A DNA stretch of 45,259 bases, taken from the NCBI GenBank assembly GCA_028821775.1, contig JAPKFB010000039.1:1-45259 (forward strand). The letters run 5' to 3'. The notes under the pieces are model-generated. The model had not been told where the DNA came from. It was given only the letters and a program-made list of their open reading frames with translations, and ran no database searches. Made by a program: the position numbers and the translations under genes. Source of the DNA: Roseibacillus sp. GTDB lineage: Bacteria > Verrucomicrobiota > Verrucomicrobiia > Verrucomicrobiales > Akkermansiaceae. Shown here in pieces: positions 33,705-43,055 of the stretch (position 1 is its first letter; every line of letters starts with the position of its first letter).

Positions 33705-34763
33705 TTGTTCACCCCTCCCCGCCCGCTCATTGTTGCTCCCGGTTCACCTCTTACCGCTTCCTCTCTCCTGACCCCCTGGCTCCAGCCTCACTTCAACGCA
33801 GCGCAAAACCGACTTCGCTTCGATCGCTTCATGGACCTCGCGCTCTTTGATGAAGAGCACGGCTACTACAGCCAGCATGTTCGAACCATCGGAGCTGGGG
33901 GAGATTTCGCGACCGCGACGACCCTCTCCCAAATTCTGCCTCAAGCGGTGGCCTGTTCCATCCGCCGCCACGGGCATCGCCAAGTGATCGAGGTGGGTCC
34001 CGGAGCCGGGCACCTCGCCAAGGCTCTTCACCGCGAACTACGCCCTCCATTTTCCGCTCCCTGGAAAAACGTTCGCTATCACATTGTAGAGCGCTCGCCG
34101 AAATTGCAGGCCCGACTTCGCAAGATGCTCGACCGCGCAGTTCGGTTCCATCCCTCATTGGGCGCCGCGCTCCGGGCAACTCGAGGAGAGGCCTACATTC
34201 TCTCCAACGAACTGGTCGACGCCTTCCCGGTCCGCGTCTTTCAGCAGACTCACGGCTGGCACGAACTCTTCCTCACCCCAGGAGAGGAGGGCCTCACGGA
34301 GAGTTGGATTGCCAGCGATGAACTCCCGGACTCCACCCTCTTTCGTCACCAATGGCCGGAAGGACAACGAATCGAGGTCCACGAAAGCTATCACCAGTGG
34401 CTCGCCACTTGGATCCCCCTCTGGAAGACCGGAACATGTCTCACCATCGACTACGGCGGAACCGCGCAAGACATTTACCATCGCCACCCTGGGGGCACCT
34501 TGCGCGGCTATTACCATCACGAACGCACCACGGGACCGGAACTCTATAGCCTCCCCGGTCGGCGTGATCTCACCGCAGACGTGAACTTCGATGATCTTCT
34601 CCATTGGGGACAGGCCCTCGGACTGAAGCAACAACGCGTCATCACTCAAGCGGAGTTCCTGAAACCAGTTCTTGATTCAAATTGTCCGGCGGCGGCCGAA
34701 CAGTTCCTCAGCGACCCACAGGGGGCAGGCTCCGCCTTCAAGGTTCTCATTCAGGACCGGTAG
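33705..34763 (+). CDS. MidA/NDUFAF7-like SAM-dependent methyltransferase
   Basis: 352 residues from a TTG at 33705. The family (DUF185, arginine methyltransferase NDUFAF7 in mitochondria) is recognised from RFDRFMDLALFDEEHGYYSQ, GAGGDFATATTLSQILPQAV, the SAM-binding strand VIEVGPGAGHLAKAL, YHIVERSPKLQARLR and ILSNELVDAFPVRVF. The C-terminal CLTIDYGGTAQDIYHRHPGG and GTLRGYYHH blocks are also characteristic. The bacterial substrate is unknown. No ATG is found before the domain. It begins 51 nt after the synthetase. Confidence 0.85.
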   Translation: MFTPPRPLIVAPGSPLTASSLLTPWLQPHFNAAQNRLRFDRFMDLALFDEEHGYYSQHVRTIGAGGDFATATTLSQILPQAVACSIRRHGHRQVIEVGPGAGHLAKALHRELRPPFSAPWKNVRYHIVERSPKLQARLRKMLDRAVRFHPSLGAALRATRGEAYILSNELVDAFPVRVFQQTHGWHELFLTPGEEGLTESWIASDELPDSTLFRHQWPEGQRIEVHESYHQWLATWIPLWKTGTCLTIDYGGTAQDIYHRHPGGTLRGYYHHERTTGPELYSLPGRRDLTADVNFDDLLHWGQALGLKQQRVITQAEFLKPVLDSNCPAAAEQFLSDPQGAGSAFKVLIQDR

Positions 34764-34847
34764 CGGAAGGAAGCCGGGCGGGGGAGGCCTCGCCTTCTCT
34801 CGCATCTTCCGCTGTAACCGGCACCCTATATCCTCTACATTGCCTCC

Positions 34848-35579
34848 ATGTTCCGAGTCATCGCTGCCAACTTCAGCCTCCTCCTCGCCTTCCCCATCCC
34901 GGCTTGGGCCTTCGAATTACCGCCCAGCTCCTCGCAGGTTGTGGTTGGGATCACCCAGTCTTGGAAAAGCTCCCACCTCACGGTCTACCTTTACGAAAAC
35001 CGAAAAGGTCGCTGGGCCCTCGCCGGAGGGCCTTGGAATGGGCGGTGCGGAAAAAGGGGGATCGCTTGGGGACAAGGATTGCATCCTCGAGTCAAGGGTC
35101 CCCTCAAGGCGGAAGGTGATTGGTGTAGCCCCGCGGGTGTGTTCCGGATCGGCGGAGCTTGGGGCTATGACATCCAAATTAAAAAACACGCCAAGCTCCC
35201 CTACCGCAAAGTGACCTCGCGCGACCTCTGGGTCGAAGATCCCAAGTCCAAGCACTACAACCACCACCTCGTCCTCGAGCACGAACCCAGGGCCGCCTGG
35301 GAAAAGAAAGCCCAGATGAAGCAGGATGACTATCCGCACTCCCTCAAGCTCTTCATCGGCCACAACTCTCCCCCCAAACCGATTCCAGGAGCGGGTTCTT
35401 CAATCTTCTTCCACATCTGGCGAAGCGGGGGGGCCAAACCCACTTCCGGTTGCACAACTCTCCCCGAGCCCAACCTCCGAACTCTCGTCGCTCGCATCGA
35501 CCCAGACAAAAATCCGCTCTACATTCTCCTTCCCAAACCCGACTACGACCGACTCCGCCCCACATGGAAACTGCCCTGA
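34848..35579 (+). CDS. L,D-transpeptidase (YkuD-type catalytic domain), exported
   Basis: 243 residues. A signal peptide (MFRVIAANFSLLLAFPIPAWA) is followed by an L,D-transpeptidase fold. The catalytic motif FFHIWRSGGAKPTSGCTTL has His189, Ser200, Gly201 and the nucleophile Cys202, in the H-x(n)-S-x-GC order of this family (here SGC). The preceding GVFRIGGAWGYD strand is the usual 'tP.G.f.i...fg' element. It would form 3-3 peptidoglycan cross-links or attach proteins to peptidoglycan in the periplasm. Cys67 and Cys93 could form a disulfide. A TATATC -10-like element lies about 20 nt upstream of the ATG. Confidence 0.87.
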   Translation: MFRVIAANFSLLLAFPIPAWAFELPPSSSQVVVGITQSWKSSHLTVYLYENRKGRWALAGGPWNGRCGKRGIAWGQGLHPRVKGPLKAEGDWCSPAGVFRIGGAWGYDIQIKKHAKLPYRKVTSRDLWVEDPKSKHYNHHLVLEHEPRAAWEKKAQMKQDDYPHSLKLFIGHNSPPKPIPGAGSSIFFHIWRSGGAKPTSGCTTLPEPNLRTLVARIDPDKNPLYILLPKPDYDRLRPTWKLP

Positions 35580-35709
35580 GCATCAGCCAGATATTCCGAT
35601 CCTCCCAATTACCAGCAACCAGTAACGATTAACTCCTTGACCCGGCGCTATGGCACGCCTATCCCCGCTCCCCTCCTCCCAAGGCATCAACTGACTAACA
35701 GCAATTCCC

Positions 35710-36186
35710 ATGGCCACTACTGAAGTTATCCTCCGCAAAAAGATTAGAGGACTCGGTGTCGAAGCCGACGTCGTGACGGTAAAGGCCGGTTTTGCGCGCA
35801 ATTATCTCATCCCGTCAGGTCGGGCCTACGAGGCGACCAAGGGAAATCTTCGCAATCTGACCACCCTTCAGGCCAACCGCGCCCAGCGAGAAGCTGAGGA
35901 GCTGAACGAAGCTCAGGAACTCGCCGGCAAAATTGGCAAGATTCATCCCAAGTTCACTCTCGAAACCGGACAAGGCGGAAAGGCATTTGGCTCCATCACC
36001 AGCATGGACCTTCACAAGGAACTTGAAGCAAAAGGCATCACCGTCGACCGCACCGCCATCAAGCTCGACAAACCGCTCAAGCAGGCAGGCCGGTCACAAG
36101 TGGAAATCAAGGTTCACACCGACATCATCGCCACCCTCACCGTGACCGTCGAGACCGAGGAAAAGGAACGCTCTTCCGACCGCTAG
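35710..36186 (+). CDS. rplI: 50S ribosomal protein L9
   Basis: 158 residues. L9 binds 23S rRNA and spans the ribosome surface. The N-terminal domain has MATTEVILRKKIRGLGVEAD, VVTVKAGFARNYLIPSGRAY and EATKGNL; a long connecting helix (about 40-75) follows and then the C-terminal domain with GSITSMDLHKEL and KPLKQAGRSQVEIKVHTDI. The tail EEKERSSDR is slightly longer than usual. A terminator follows 30 nt after the stop. dnaB is the next gene, a common neighbourhood. Confidence 0.97.
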   Translation: MATTEVILRKKIRGLGVEADVVTVKAGFARNYLIPSGRAYEATKGNLRNLTTLQANRAQREAEELNEAQELAGKIGKIHPKFTLETGQGGKAFGSITSMDLHKELEAKGITVDRTAIKLDKPLKQAGRSQVEIKVHTDIIATLTVTVETEEKERSSDR

Positions 36187-36215
36187 ACGCGACACCAATT
36201 TCATTTGCTCAATCC

Positions 36216-36252
36216 AGCGGGGAAGGCACAACACCTTTCCCGCTCTTATTTT
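36216..36252 (+). terminator. Rho-independent terminator after rplI
   Basis: The 11-bp stem with one mismatch, AGCGGGGAAGG (36216-36226) and CCTTTCCCGCT (36234-36244), has a 7-nt loop and is followed by CTTATTTTC. It is placed 30 nt after the rplI stop. Confidence 0.8.
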
Positions 36253-36660
36253 CAGGGGAGCCGATGGGACCGCAGGCCGGATCATCCACGGGCGAGACTG
36301 CTCCAATATCCGCTGCCCCGCAGGATCAATCCCGGAACCCTCTCGCGAAACTCCTATCCGTGGTCTTGTGAACTGAACCCACTCTTGTGGCGAAGCGTGA
36401 TGACTTCATCTTCGGAGAATCCAACCTCTCTGAAATCTCCTTCGCGATTCCCAACAGTTGGCGATTCAGAACTCTAACAATTGGTCAAGTTCTCCCCCGA
36501 GTTCTTCACAGGAAAGAACACTCGCCTCTACGCTCAGCCCCCTCTTTTTTGGCCAAAATTCCCGCCCCGCCCGGGAATCCACATTATTTAAGTTGCCTTA
36601 AATAAATGTTGCTTCTAGTTAGATTGGCCCGGAGGTCCTCCGAGCGGCATCTCTCCCACC
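36253..36660. other. Intergenic region upstream of dnaB with an AT-rich palindrome
   Basis: After the rplI terminator about 400 bp contain no convincing gene on either strand; short open frames here have no protein-like composition. The part nearest dnaB turns AT-rich and holds a perfect 8-bp inverted repeat, TTATTTAA (36584-36591) and TTAAATAA (36598-36605), 55 nt before the dnaB ATG. This may be the dnaB promoter region or a binding site. Confidence 0.5.
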
Positions 36661-38106
36661 ATGGTAATCGAAACGTCCAAGAAAAAGGACAAGGACCCCA
36701 TGCACCTTCAAATCGTGCAAACCGGGGAAGATGGCGCAACGCGTGCCCTTCCCAACGCCACTGGTCCGGAGAAAAGCATCCTGAGCTCCATGATGCAGGA
36801 GCCCACCGAATACATCGGAGCGGCCGTCGAAGAACACCTCACCCCGGATCACTTTTACGTCCCTTCCCACGGCATCCTCTACAAAATCCTTCTCGAACTT
36901 TACGAAAAGAATCAGCCCATCGAGTTGGTCTCTCTCACCCAGTTGCTCAAAGACCGCGAACTCCTTGAAAATCTCGGCGGCCCCTCGGAACTCACCTCCA
37001 TCTACACCTACTCGCCCACGGCAGCCCATTTCGAACATCACCTGGGCATCGTGAAGTCCAAGTTCGTCCTGCGCGCGGTCATCTCGTCCTGCACCGAATC
37101 GATCGGCAAGGCCTACGAGGATCCCGATGACGTGCAGAACTTTCTCGACGAAGTTGAAGCCAAAGTCTTCTCCATCAAGGAAGACTCCGAAGTGCAGGGT
37201 GAAGTCAAGGTGCGCGACCTCATTGGCGGGGTGATCGAAATTCTTGAGCAGTTCATGGCCGGCGAGCGCGGCATGGAGGGAACTCCCACTAAGTATCCAA
37301 AACTCGACGAGATGTGCAAGGGGCTGAAGCCCGGGGAGACGTTCATCATCGCGGCCCGCCCGTCCATGGGAAAAACCTCCCTCATGATGAACATCGTCGA
37401 GCATGTCGCCGTCGACCAGGGAGTCCCCACCCTCGTCTTCTCCTGCGAGATGAGCTCCCAGCAAATCGTGCAACGCCTTCTCTTCTCGCGCGCCCGCTAC
37501 GGCATGGGCAATCTCAAACCCGGCCTGCAACCTACCAAAGACGAGCTCTCGCGCATCATGAATGCCTCGCGTGACCTCACCAAGGCGCCACTCTTCATCG
37601 ACGACACCCCCGCGATCACAATCGGGGATGTGCGCGCCAAGGCCCGTCGCAAAAAGCGTGACGAAAACATCGGACTGATCGCGGTCGACTATCTCCAACT
37701 GATGCGCTCGACCTCTCGGCAGGCGGAAGGCTCCCGCGAACGGGAGATTGCAGAAATTTCCTCAGGCCTGAAAGCGATTGCCAAGGAACTCGCGATTCCC
37801 GTCATCGTTCTCTCGCAGCTTAACCGCGGTCCGGAAGCCCGGGGAGGAGCCCCGCGCATGTCCGATCTTCGCGAATCAGGCTCGATTGAGCAGGACGCTG
37901 ACTTGATTGGGCTGCTTTATCGCGAGGAATATTACAACGACTCCGTCACTAAGGGCGAAGAACCCGATCAGGATCGCGAAAACAGCCTCGGCAAAGCCGA
38001 ACTCATCCTCGCCAAGAATCGTAACGGCCCGACTGGCAACGTGGAGCTCACCTTCCTCAAGGAACTGATGCGCTTCGAGACTCGCGCACCGGAGTCCCAT
38101 GGCTAG
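36661..38106 (+). CDS. dnaB: Replicative DNA helicase DnaB
   Basis: 481 residues. The N-terminal DnaB domain begins at about residue 31 (ALPNATGPEKSILSSMMQEP) and the RecA-like helicase domain at about 195. Walker A is ARPSMGKTS (about 231-239), followed by VLVFSCEMSSQQI-type helicase motif 1a (TLVFSCEMSSQQIVQRLL), the Walker B VDYLQLM, IVLSQLNRGPEARGG and SDLRESGSIEQDAD. It unwinds DNA ahead of the replication fork as a hexamer. An extension of about 30 polar residues precedes the domain; Met14 could be an alternative start. All catalytic motifs are intact. Confidence 0.97.
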   Translation: MVIETSKKKDKDPMHLQIVQTGEDGATRALPNATGPEKSILSSMMQEPTEYIGAAVEEHLTPDHFYVPSHGILYKILLELYEKNQPIELVSLTQLLKDRELLENLGGPSELTSIYTYSPTAAHFEHHLGIVKSKFVLRAVISSCTESIGKAYEDPDDVQNFLDEVEAKVFSIKEDSEVQGEVKVRDLIGGVIEILEQFMAGERGMEGTPTKYPKLDEMCKGLKPGETFIIAARPSMGKTSLMMNIVEHVAVDQGVPTLVFSCEMSSQQIVQRLLFSRARYGMGNLKPGLQPTKDELSRIMNASRDLTKAPLFIDDTPAITIGDVRAKARRKKRDENIGLIAVDYLQLMRSTSRQAEGSREREIAEISSGLKAIAKELAIPVIVLSQLNRGPEARGGAPRMSDLRESGSIEQDADLIGLLYREEYYNDSVTKGEEPDQDRENSLGKAELILAKNRNGPTGNVELTFLKELMRFETRAPESHG

Positions 38107-38343
38107 AGTGAGTTCGAAACAAGGGATGATCGCTGGTGCGGGAACAATTTGAATCGGGCTGGCCAGAAGGCGCTCCTCGCAGCCCCGGTTTTCGTTTAGT
38201 TCTACCAAATGGCCTCCCATTCCGCCGCCAGCGGACATTTCGAACAAACCTGAGGAAAGACTCCCTCACCCGCCCGCCCCAACTCTCACCGCCGATTCGA
38301 AGGCAGTGACATCGCGCCCCAAGGCGCCAAGCTTGGCCGAAGC

Positions 38344-41265
38344 ATGATTCCCTCGATCTTACTGAAATTCCTGCCTCTCCCGATCCGTTTTACGAGCATC
38401 GGAACTCACGGAATACCATTGGTTCGCTGGATAGGAATTTTGGGGCTTCTCGCGTTCAGCCAGCATTTGTCCGCCGCCAGCCCGCCCGACATCGCCTTTT
38501 TCGAGAAACACATCCGCCCGGTTCTGGTGGAACATTGCTATCAGTGCCACTCCGCGGGTGCCAAGAAGCTTAAGGCCGGCTTGCGCCTGGACTACAAGGG
38601 AGGCTGGGAAAAGGGTGGCGAGTCCGGTCCCGCCCTCATTTCGGGAAAGCCCGAGGAGAGCCGTCTCCTCGAAGCCATCCGTTATCAAAATGTCGACCTG
38701 GAGATGCCGCCCAAAGGAGCTCTCAGCACAGAGGTCGTGGCCAACTTCGAGGAATGGATCAAACGCGGCGCCCCCGATCCCCGCGACGATGGCGGCCCTC
38801 CAGTCGTCGCTAAATCCAAGGGAATCAACCTTGAGGAGGGACGCCGCTTCTGGTCCTTCCTTCCGCGCCGTCATGGAAAACCCCCAGCAGTGGAGAATGA
38901 GAGTTGGCCTCGTGATCCCATCGATCATTTCATCCTCGCCAGGCTCGACCAGAAGAAGCTCCAACCATCCACGGACACCACCCCACACACTCTCCTCCGA
39001 CGTCTCCATCTCGACCTGACCGGGTTGCCTCCCACCCTCGATGAAATAGCGCGCTTTCTGAGCGACTATCAGAAGGATTCCCGCCCTGCGGTTGAAGCGA
39101 AGGTCGATCAACTTCTCCGCGACCCTGCCTTTGGAGAACGCTGGGGACGGCACTGGCTCGATCTTGCGCGTTACGCAGACTCCACGGGCGGTGGTCGTGC
39201 CATTCCCCTCCCCAATGCCTGGCGTTATCGGGATTACGTCATTCAAGCCTTCACCGAAGATCGCCCCCTGAACCAGATCATTCGCGAGCAGATCGCCGGA
39301 GATCTCCTCCCCATCGGTCCCGCGACCAGACTGCGTAATCTTACCGCTACGGGGTTCCTCCTTCTCGGACCACACAACTACGAGAACCAGGACAAGGAAC
39401 TCCTGGAACTTGAGATCATCGATGAGCAACTGGACACAATCGGTCGTTCCTTCCTCGGAATGACGATCGGTTGCGCACGTTGCCATGATCACAAGTTCGA
39501 TCCCATCCCGACCGCCGACTACTACGCGATCGCGGGCATCTTCATGAGCACGACTTTCGTCAAGCACTCGAACGTCTCGAGTTGGAACAAGGAAACTCTC
39601 CCCCTCACACCCGACGAGGAGAAATTCAAGCAGAGCCTCGAGAAGCAGATCAAGATCCTCAACAAGCAATTGGAAAGCAGCAAGGCTGAGCTCATAACTC
39701 TCGAACCCCGGAAGAACAGCCAGTCAAAATTTGTCAGTCGCGTCGACCTTCCCGGTATCACGCTCGACAATCGCAGTGCCGAATTGGTCGGAGAATGGAT
39801 GCGATCACAATCCTCCCCCCGCTGGGTGGGCGAGGAGTATCTCCACGACAAGTCCGAGAAAAAAACCGAGAAGACGGCCACCTTCCGACCGATGATCCCC
39901 AAGGCAGGACGCTATGAAGTGCGACTCTCCTACAGCGCTGGCTCGAACCGACCAAAGGCCACCCCGGTCACCATCACCCACGCCAAGGGCGAGACCACCG
40001 TCCTCGTCAACCAACAGAAGAAACCCAGACACGACACCCTCTTCCACACCCTCGGCACTTTCGAATTTGCGCAAGGCAAGAGCACGCTCCGCATCAGCAA
40101 CAAAGGAACGAAGGGCGCGGTCATCGTCGATGCCCTGCAACTGCTTCCCGAAGAATTCACGCCCTCCGAGTCGAAACGGCACAAGCCAAGCAAGCCCAAT
40201 CCAAAGCGCGACGCCCTCGTCCGCACGCTGAAAAAGACGATCAGCGGGCAGGCGAAAAAACTCAAGGACCTCCGCGGCAAAATCCCCAAAGCCGGAGTCT
40301 TGATGGCAGTAAAGGACGGCGTAGCGGCGGACACCAAGGTGCGCATCCGGGGCATGGCCCGAAATCTCGGCGAGCCCGTTCCTCGCGGCGTCTTGCAGGT
40401 CGCGCTTCCCGAAAATACGACATTCCAAATCAAATCCGGGAGCGGCCGCCTCGAATTTGCCGACTGGATCACCAATCCAGACAACCCGCTCACCGCACGT
40501 GTTCTTGCCAACCGGATCTGGCGCCACCTCTTCGGCCACGGCTTGGTCCGCACACCCGACAACTTTGGGGTGAGCGGCGAACTCCCCAGCCACCCTGAAT
40601 TGTTGGATCACCTCGCGCAGCGACTGATCGACGAAGGATGGTCGACCAAGAAGCTGGTCCGCGCCATCGTCCTGAGCCGCACCTATCAGCTAAGTTCGAC
40701 TCCAAGCGGAAACGCCCGGGAGCTCGACCCGCAAAACCGCCTCCTCTCCCACCTCCACCGGCGTTCCATCGATGCCGAAGTCATGCGCGATTCCATCCTC
40801 CAACTTGCAGGCAAGTTGGACCGCTCCCCGGGCGGCCCGAGTCTCCCCGCCAACTTCAAATCGGAGTTCGGCTTCAAGTTCAACTCGCCCCGCCGCAGTG
40901 TCTATATTCCCGTGTTCCGCAACACCCTTTATGAAATCCTGGCATCCTTCGATTTCGCCAATCCCAACTTCACGGTTGGCCACCGCACCACGAGCACAAT
41001 CCCTACTCAGGCCCTCTTTCTTTCCAACAGCCCCTTTGTCCACACTCAAGCCGCAGCGGCCGCCGGGGAGCTTCTCAAACTCGTGGCACAGGACGAGTCG
41101 GAGCGCATTCAACAGGCCTTCCTCCGCACCTTCACGCGTCCGCCCAGCCCGGAAGAACTCGCTCTTTCCCGTGATTTTGTGCTACAAAGTGGTGGGAAGC
41201 TGGCGGCCTGGGAGGCCCTGCAACGCGCACTGTTCCTGACGGTCGATTTCCGCTATCTTCCCTAA
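38344..41265 (+). CDS. PSD1-type Planctomycete cytochrome c domain protein
   Basis: 973 residues. A hydrophobic N-terminus (about 28-44) acts as signal or anchor. The PSCyt1 heme domain has EHCYQCHSAGAKKLKAGLRL (Cys65, Cys68, His69). PSCyt2 follows at about 180-390 with HWLDLARYADS and the second motif GCARCHDHKFDPI. A golvesin/xanthan-lyase-like beta domain is inserted at about 480-600 (KAGRYEVRLSYSAGSNRPKA, TLRISNKGTKGAVIVDALQL). The PSD1 domain at about 690-970 opens with FADWITNPDNPLTARVLANR. Such proteins are abundant in Verrucomicrobia and Planctomycetes, always with a DUF1501 partner, and are thought to act in periplasmic polysaccharide processing; the substrate is unknown. Confidence 0.93.
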   Translation: MIPSILLKFLPLPIRFTSIGTHGIPLVRWIGILGLLAFSQHLSAASPPDIAFFEKHIRPVLVEHCYQCHSAGAKKLKAGLRLDYKGGWEKGGESGPALISGKPEESRLLEAIRYQNVDLEMPPKGALSTEVVANFEEWIKRGAPDPRDDGGPPVVAKSKGINLEEGRRFWSFLPRRHGKPPAVENESWPRDPIDHFILARLDQKKLQPSTDTTPHTLLRRLHLDLTGLPPTLDEIARFLSDYQKDSRPAVEAKVDQLLRDPAFGERWGRHWLDLARYADSTGGGRAIPLPNAWRYRDYVIQAFTEDRPLNQIIREQIAGDLLPIGPATRLRNLTATGFLLLGPHNYENQDKELLELEIIDEQLDTIGRSFLGMTIGCARCHDHKFDPIPTADYYAIAGIFMSTTFVKHSNVSSWNKETLPLTPDEEKFKQSLEKQIKILNKQLESSKAELITLEPRKNSQSKFVSRVDLPGITLDNRSAELVGEWMRSQSSPRWVGEEYLHDKSEKKTEKTATFRPMIPKAGRYEVRLSYSAGSNRPKATPVTITHAKGETTVLVNQQKKPRHDTLFHTLGTFEFAQGKSTLRISNKGTKGAVIVDALQLLPEEFTPSESKRHKPSKPNPKRDALVRTLKKTISGQAKKLKDLRGKIPKAGVLMAVKDGVAADTKVRIRGMARNLGEPVPRGVLQVALPENTTFQIKSGSGRLEFADWITNPDNPLTARVLANRIWRHLFGHGLVRTPDNFGVSGELPSHPELLDHLAQRLIDEGWSTKKLVRAIVLSRTYQLSSTPSGNARELDPQNRLLSHLHRRSIDAEVMRDSILQLAGKLDRSPGGPSLPANFKSEFGFKFNSPRRSVYIPVFRNTLYEILASFDFANPNFTVGHRTTSTIPTQALFLSNSPFVHTQAAAAAGELLKLVAQDESERIQQAFLRTFTRPPSPEELALSRDFVLQSGGKLAAWEALQRALFLTVDFRYLP

Positions 41266-41276
41266 CCGCAACTCCC

Positions 41277-42674
41277 ATGCCCACTCGCCGTCAACTCCTC
41301 CAGTCCTCCGCCTGCGGATTCGGCCACCTCGCGCTCGCCAGCATGCTCGGCAAGCAGGGGGCGTCGGCGGCCACCACTCTGGAACGCCAGATCACTCAAC
41401 ACGCCCCCCGGGCCAAGCGGGTCATCTTTCTCTTCATGCAGGGCGGTCCGTCGCAGGTCGACACCTACGACTACAAGCCGGCGCTCTTGGCCAACCACGG
41501 TAAAAAAGTTGAGTTTTTCAATCCGAGACAGCGCAAGGTCCAGCAGGAGAGCGTCTTCAAACCGCTGTGGGAGTTCCAACAATACGGGGAGACCGGCCAC
41601 TGGGCTTCCAGCCTGTTCCCGGAGGTCAACAAACATATCGATGAACTTTGCTTCATCCACTCGATGCACACCGAGGGCGTCGCACACGGGCCTGCCACTC
41701 TGTTCCTCCACACCGGGGCCACCAATCTGATCCGCCCTTCGGTCGGCGCCTGGGTCAGCTACGGACTGGGAACCGAGAACGACAACCTTCCTGCTTTCGT
41801 GACCATTAATCCGCCGGCCAACAAGGGCGGCCCCCGGAACTATGGGCACTCCTTCCTGCCCTCCATTCATCAAGGCACCATCCTGGGACAGCCTGGAAAC
41901 GTGAATGGCATTCCCGAAATTCGTCACATCAAGAGCCAGCTCCCGAATGATCAGGCCCGCCGCGAGTTCGAATTTGCTCAAAATTTGAACCTCGCGCAGA
42001 TCAAAGCAGCCCACGACCCCCAAAACCCCCAACTGGAAGGAGCCATCGCCTCCATGGAGTTGGCCTGGCGCATGCAGAGTCGCGGGGCAGGCATCGTGGA
42101 CGTCCATCGAGAGAGCGATTCCACTCGCAGTCTGTACGGCGTTGGCGAGAAGGAAACCGACGGTTTTGGAAGGCAGTGCCTCGCCGCCCGCCAATTGGTG
42201 GAAGCCGGGGTGCGCTTTATTCAGATCAGCCACTGCGACAACTCCTCGACTCCGGTCTGGGATCAACACAGCAATCTCCCCAAGCACGAACCTCTCGCCA
42301 GGCAGGTCGACAAACCCATCGCAGGTCTCCTCTCCGACCTCAAACAGCGGGGCCTTCTGGAAGACACCCTCGTTTGGTGGGGCGCCGAATTTGGGCGCAC
42401 CCCATTCTCCCAGAACAACAACGGTCGTGACCACAATCCACGCGGCTTCACAACCTGGCTGGCAGGGGGCGGAACCAAGGCGGGCTACTCCCATGGCAGC
42501 ACCGATGAGTTTGGATTCGCCGCGGTGCAGGATAAGGTCCACATGCACGACCTGCATGCCACCCTTCTGCACCTTCTTGGTCTTGATCACAAAGAGCTTA
42601 CCTACCGCCACGCGGGGCGGGACTTCCGCTTGACCGACATTCACGGCTCGGTCGTGAAGGAAATTCTCGCTTAG
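41277..42674 (+). CDS. DUF1501 protein, exported, partner of the PSD1 protein
   Basis: 465 residues. A twin-arginine-like signal (TRRQLLQSSACGFGHLALAS) opens the protein. The DUF1501 fold, related to sulfatases and alkaline phosphatases, is seen in KRVIFLFMQGGPSQVDTYDY, SLFPEVNKHIDELCFIHSMH, MELAWRMQ, CLAARQLVEAGVRFIQI and DTLVWWGAEFGRTPFSQNNN followed by GRDHNPRGFTTWLAGGG. Residues in GGPSQVDT and GRDHN resemble the metal-site positions of the alkaline phosphatase superfamily. It starts 11 nt after the PSD1 stop, so the two are co-expressed. The enzymatic activity of this family is not established. Confidence 0.93.
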   Translation: MPTRRQLLQSSACGFGHLALASMLGKQGASAATTLERQITQHAPRAKRVIFLFMQGGPSQVDTYDYKPALLANHGKKVEFFNPRQRKVQQESVFKPLWEFQQYGETGHWASSLFPEVNKHIDELCFIHSMHTEGVAHGPATLFLHTGATNLIRPSVGAWVSYGLGTENDNLPAFVTINPPANKGGPRNYGHSFLPSIHQGTILGQPGNVNGIPEIRHIKSQLPNDQARREFEFAQNLNLAQIKAAHDPQNPQLEGAIASMELAWRMQSRGAGIVDVHRESDSTRSLYGVGEKETDGFGRQCLAARQLVEAGVRFIQISHCDNSSTPVWDQHSNLPKHEPLARQVDKPIAGLLSDLKQRGLLEDTLVWWGAEFGRTPFSQNNNGRDHNPRGFTTWLAGGGTKAGYSHGSTDEFGFAAVQDKVHMHDLHATLLHLLGLDHKELTYRHAGRDFRLTDIHGSVVKEILA

Positions 42675-42987
42675 GAATTCACTCGCCATCCCCGAGGAAA
42701 TCAAGGTTTCGGACCCATGGAAGAGACCTCTGGACTGATCCCGTTTTTTGGGTGGCCAGGTTATCCGACTCCCTGAATCACCCAGGGCCCCTTACAGCGT
42801 AAAAATCATCTCTCCGCTCCTCTTCGGTTTATTCGCGACGATTCGCCTCATCATCACCGTCGATCATATGGACGATCGGCACAGCCCCAATCCCCACGGC
42901 GCGCAAGCACCTTCCTCGATCCTGGAAACCTTTCAGCGCATCCCGCCGCGTAGAGCGCCCGAGGGACTTCAAGGCCCGGTCCTGATC
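42675..42987. other. Intergenic region between DUF1501 gene and the Gfo/Idh/MocA gene
   Basis: About 310 bp between convergent genes. A 115-residue open frame on the plus strand (42748-43095) has no family resemblance, would overlap the terminator and the end of the opposite gene, and lacks a ribosome binding site; I do not call it. Nothing else recognisable is seen. Confidence 0.4.
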
Positions 42988-43023
42988 ACAAACAAAGAAG
43001 CCGGACCCTTTGGCCCGGCTTCT
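42988..43023 (-). terminator. Rho-independent terminator of the Gfo/Idh/MocA operon
   Basis: AGAAGCCGG (42996-43004) and CCGGCTTCT (43015-43023) form a 9-bp stem, extended by a mismatch and two further pairs to a CTTT tetraloop. On the minus strand it is followed by TTTGTTTG. It lies 33 nt past the stop at 43056. Confidence 0.8.
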
Positions 43024-43055
43024 CTAAGAACCTTTTCTGGATATCCTCCGTCCGA

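Noticed and set aside
36619..37698. 359-residue antisense frame over dnaB
   Set aside because: Shadow of dnaB in a GC-rich genome, with low-complexity composition.
38359..39669. 436-residue antisense frame over the PSD1 gene
   Set aside because: Shadow; the plus strand shows two heme motifs and family blocks.
41262..42704. 480-residue open frame antisense to the DUF1501 gene
   Set aside because: Spans the real gene exactly and has no recognisable domain; the plus-strand protein is clearly the real one.
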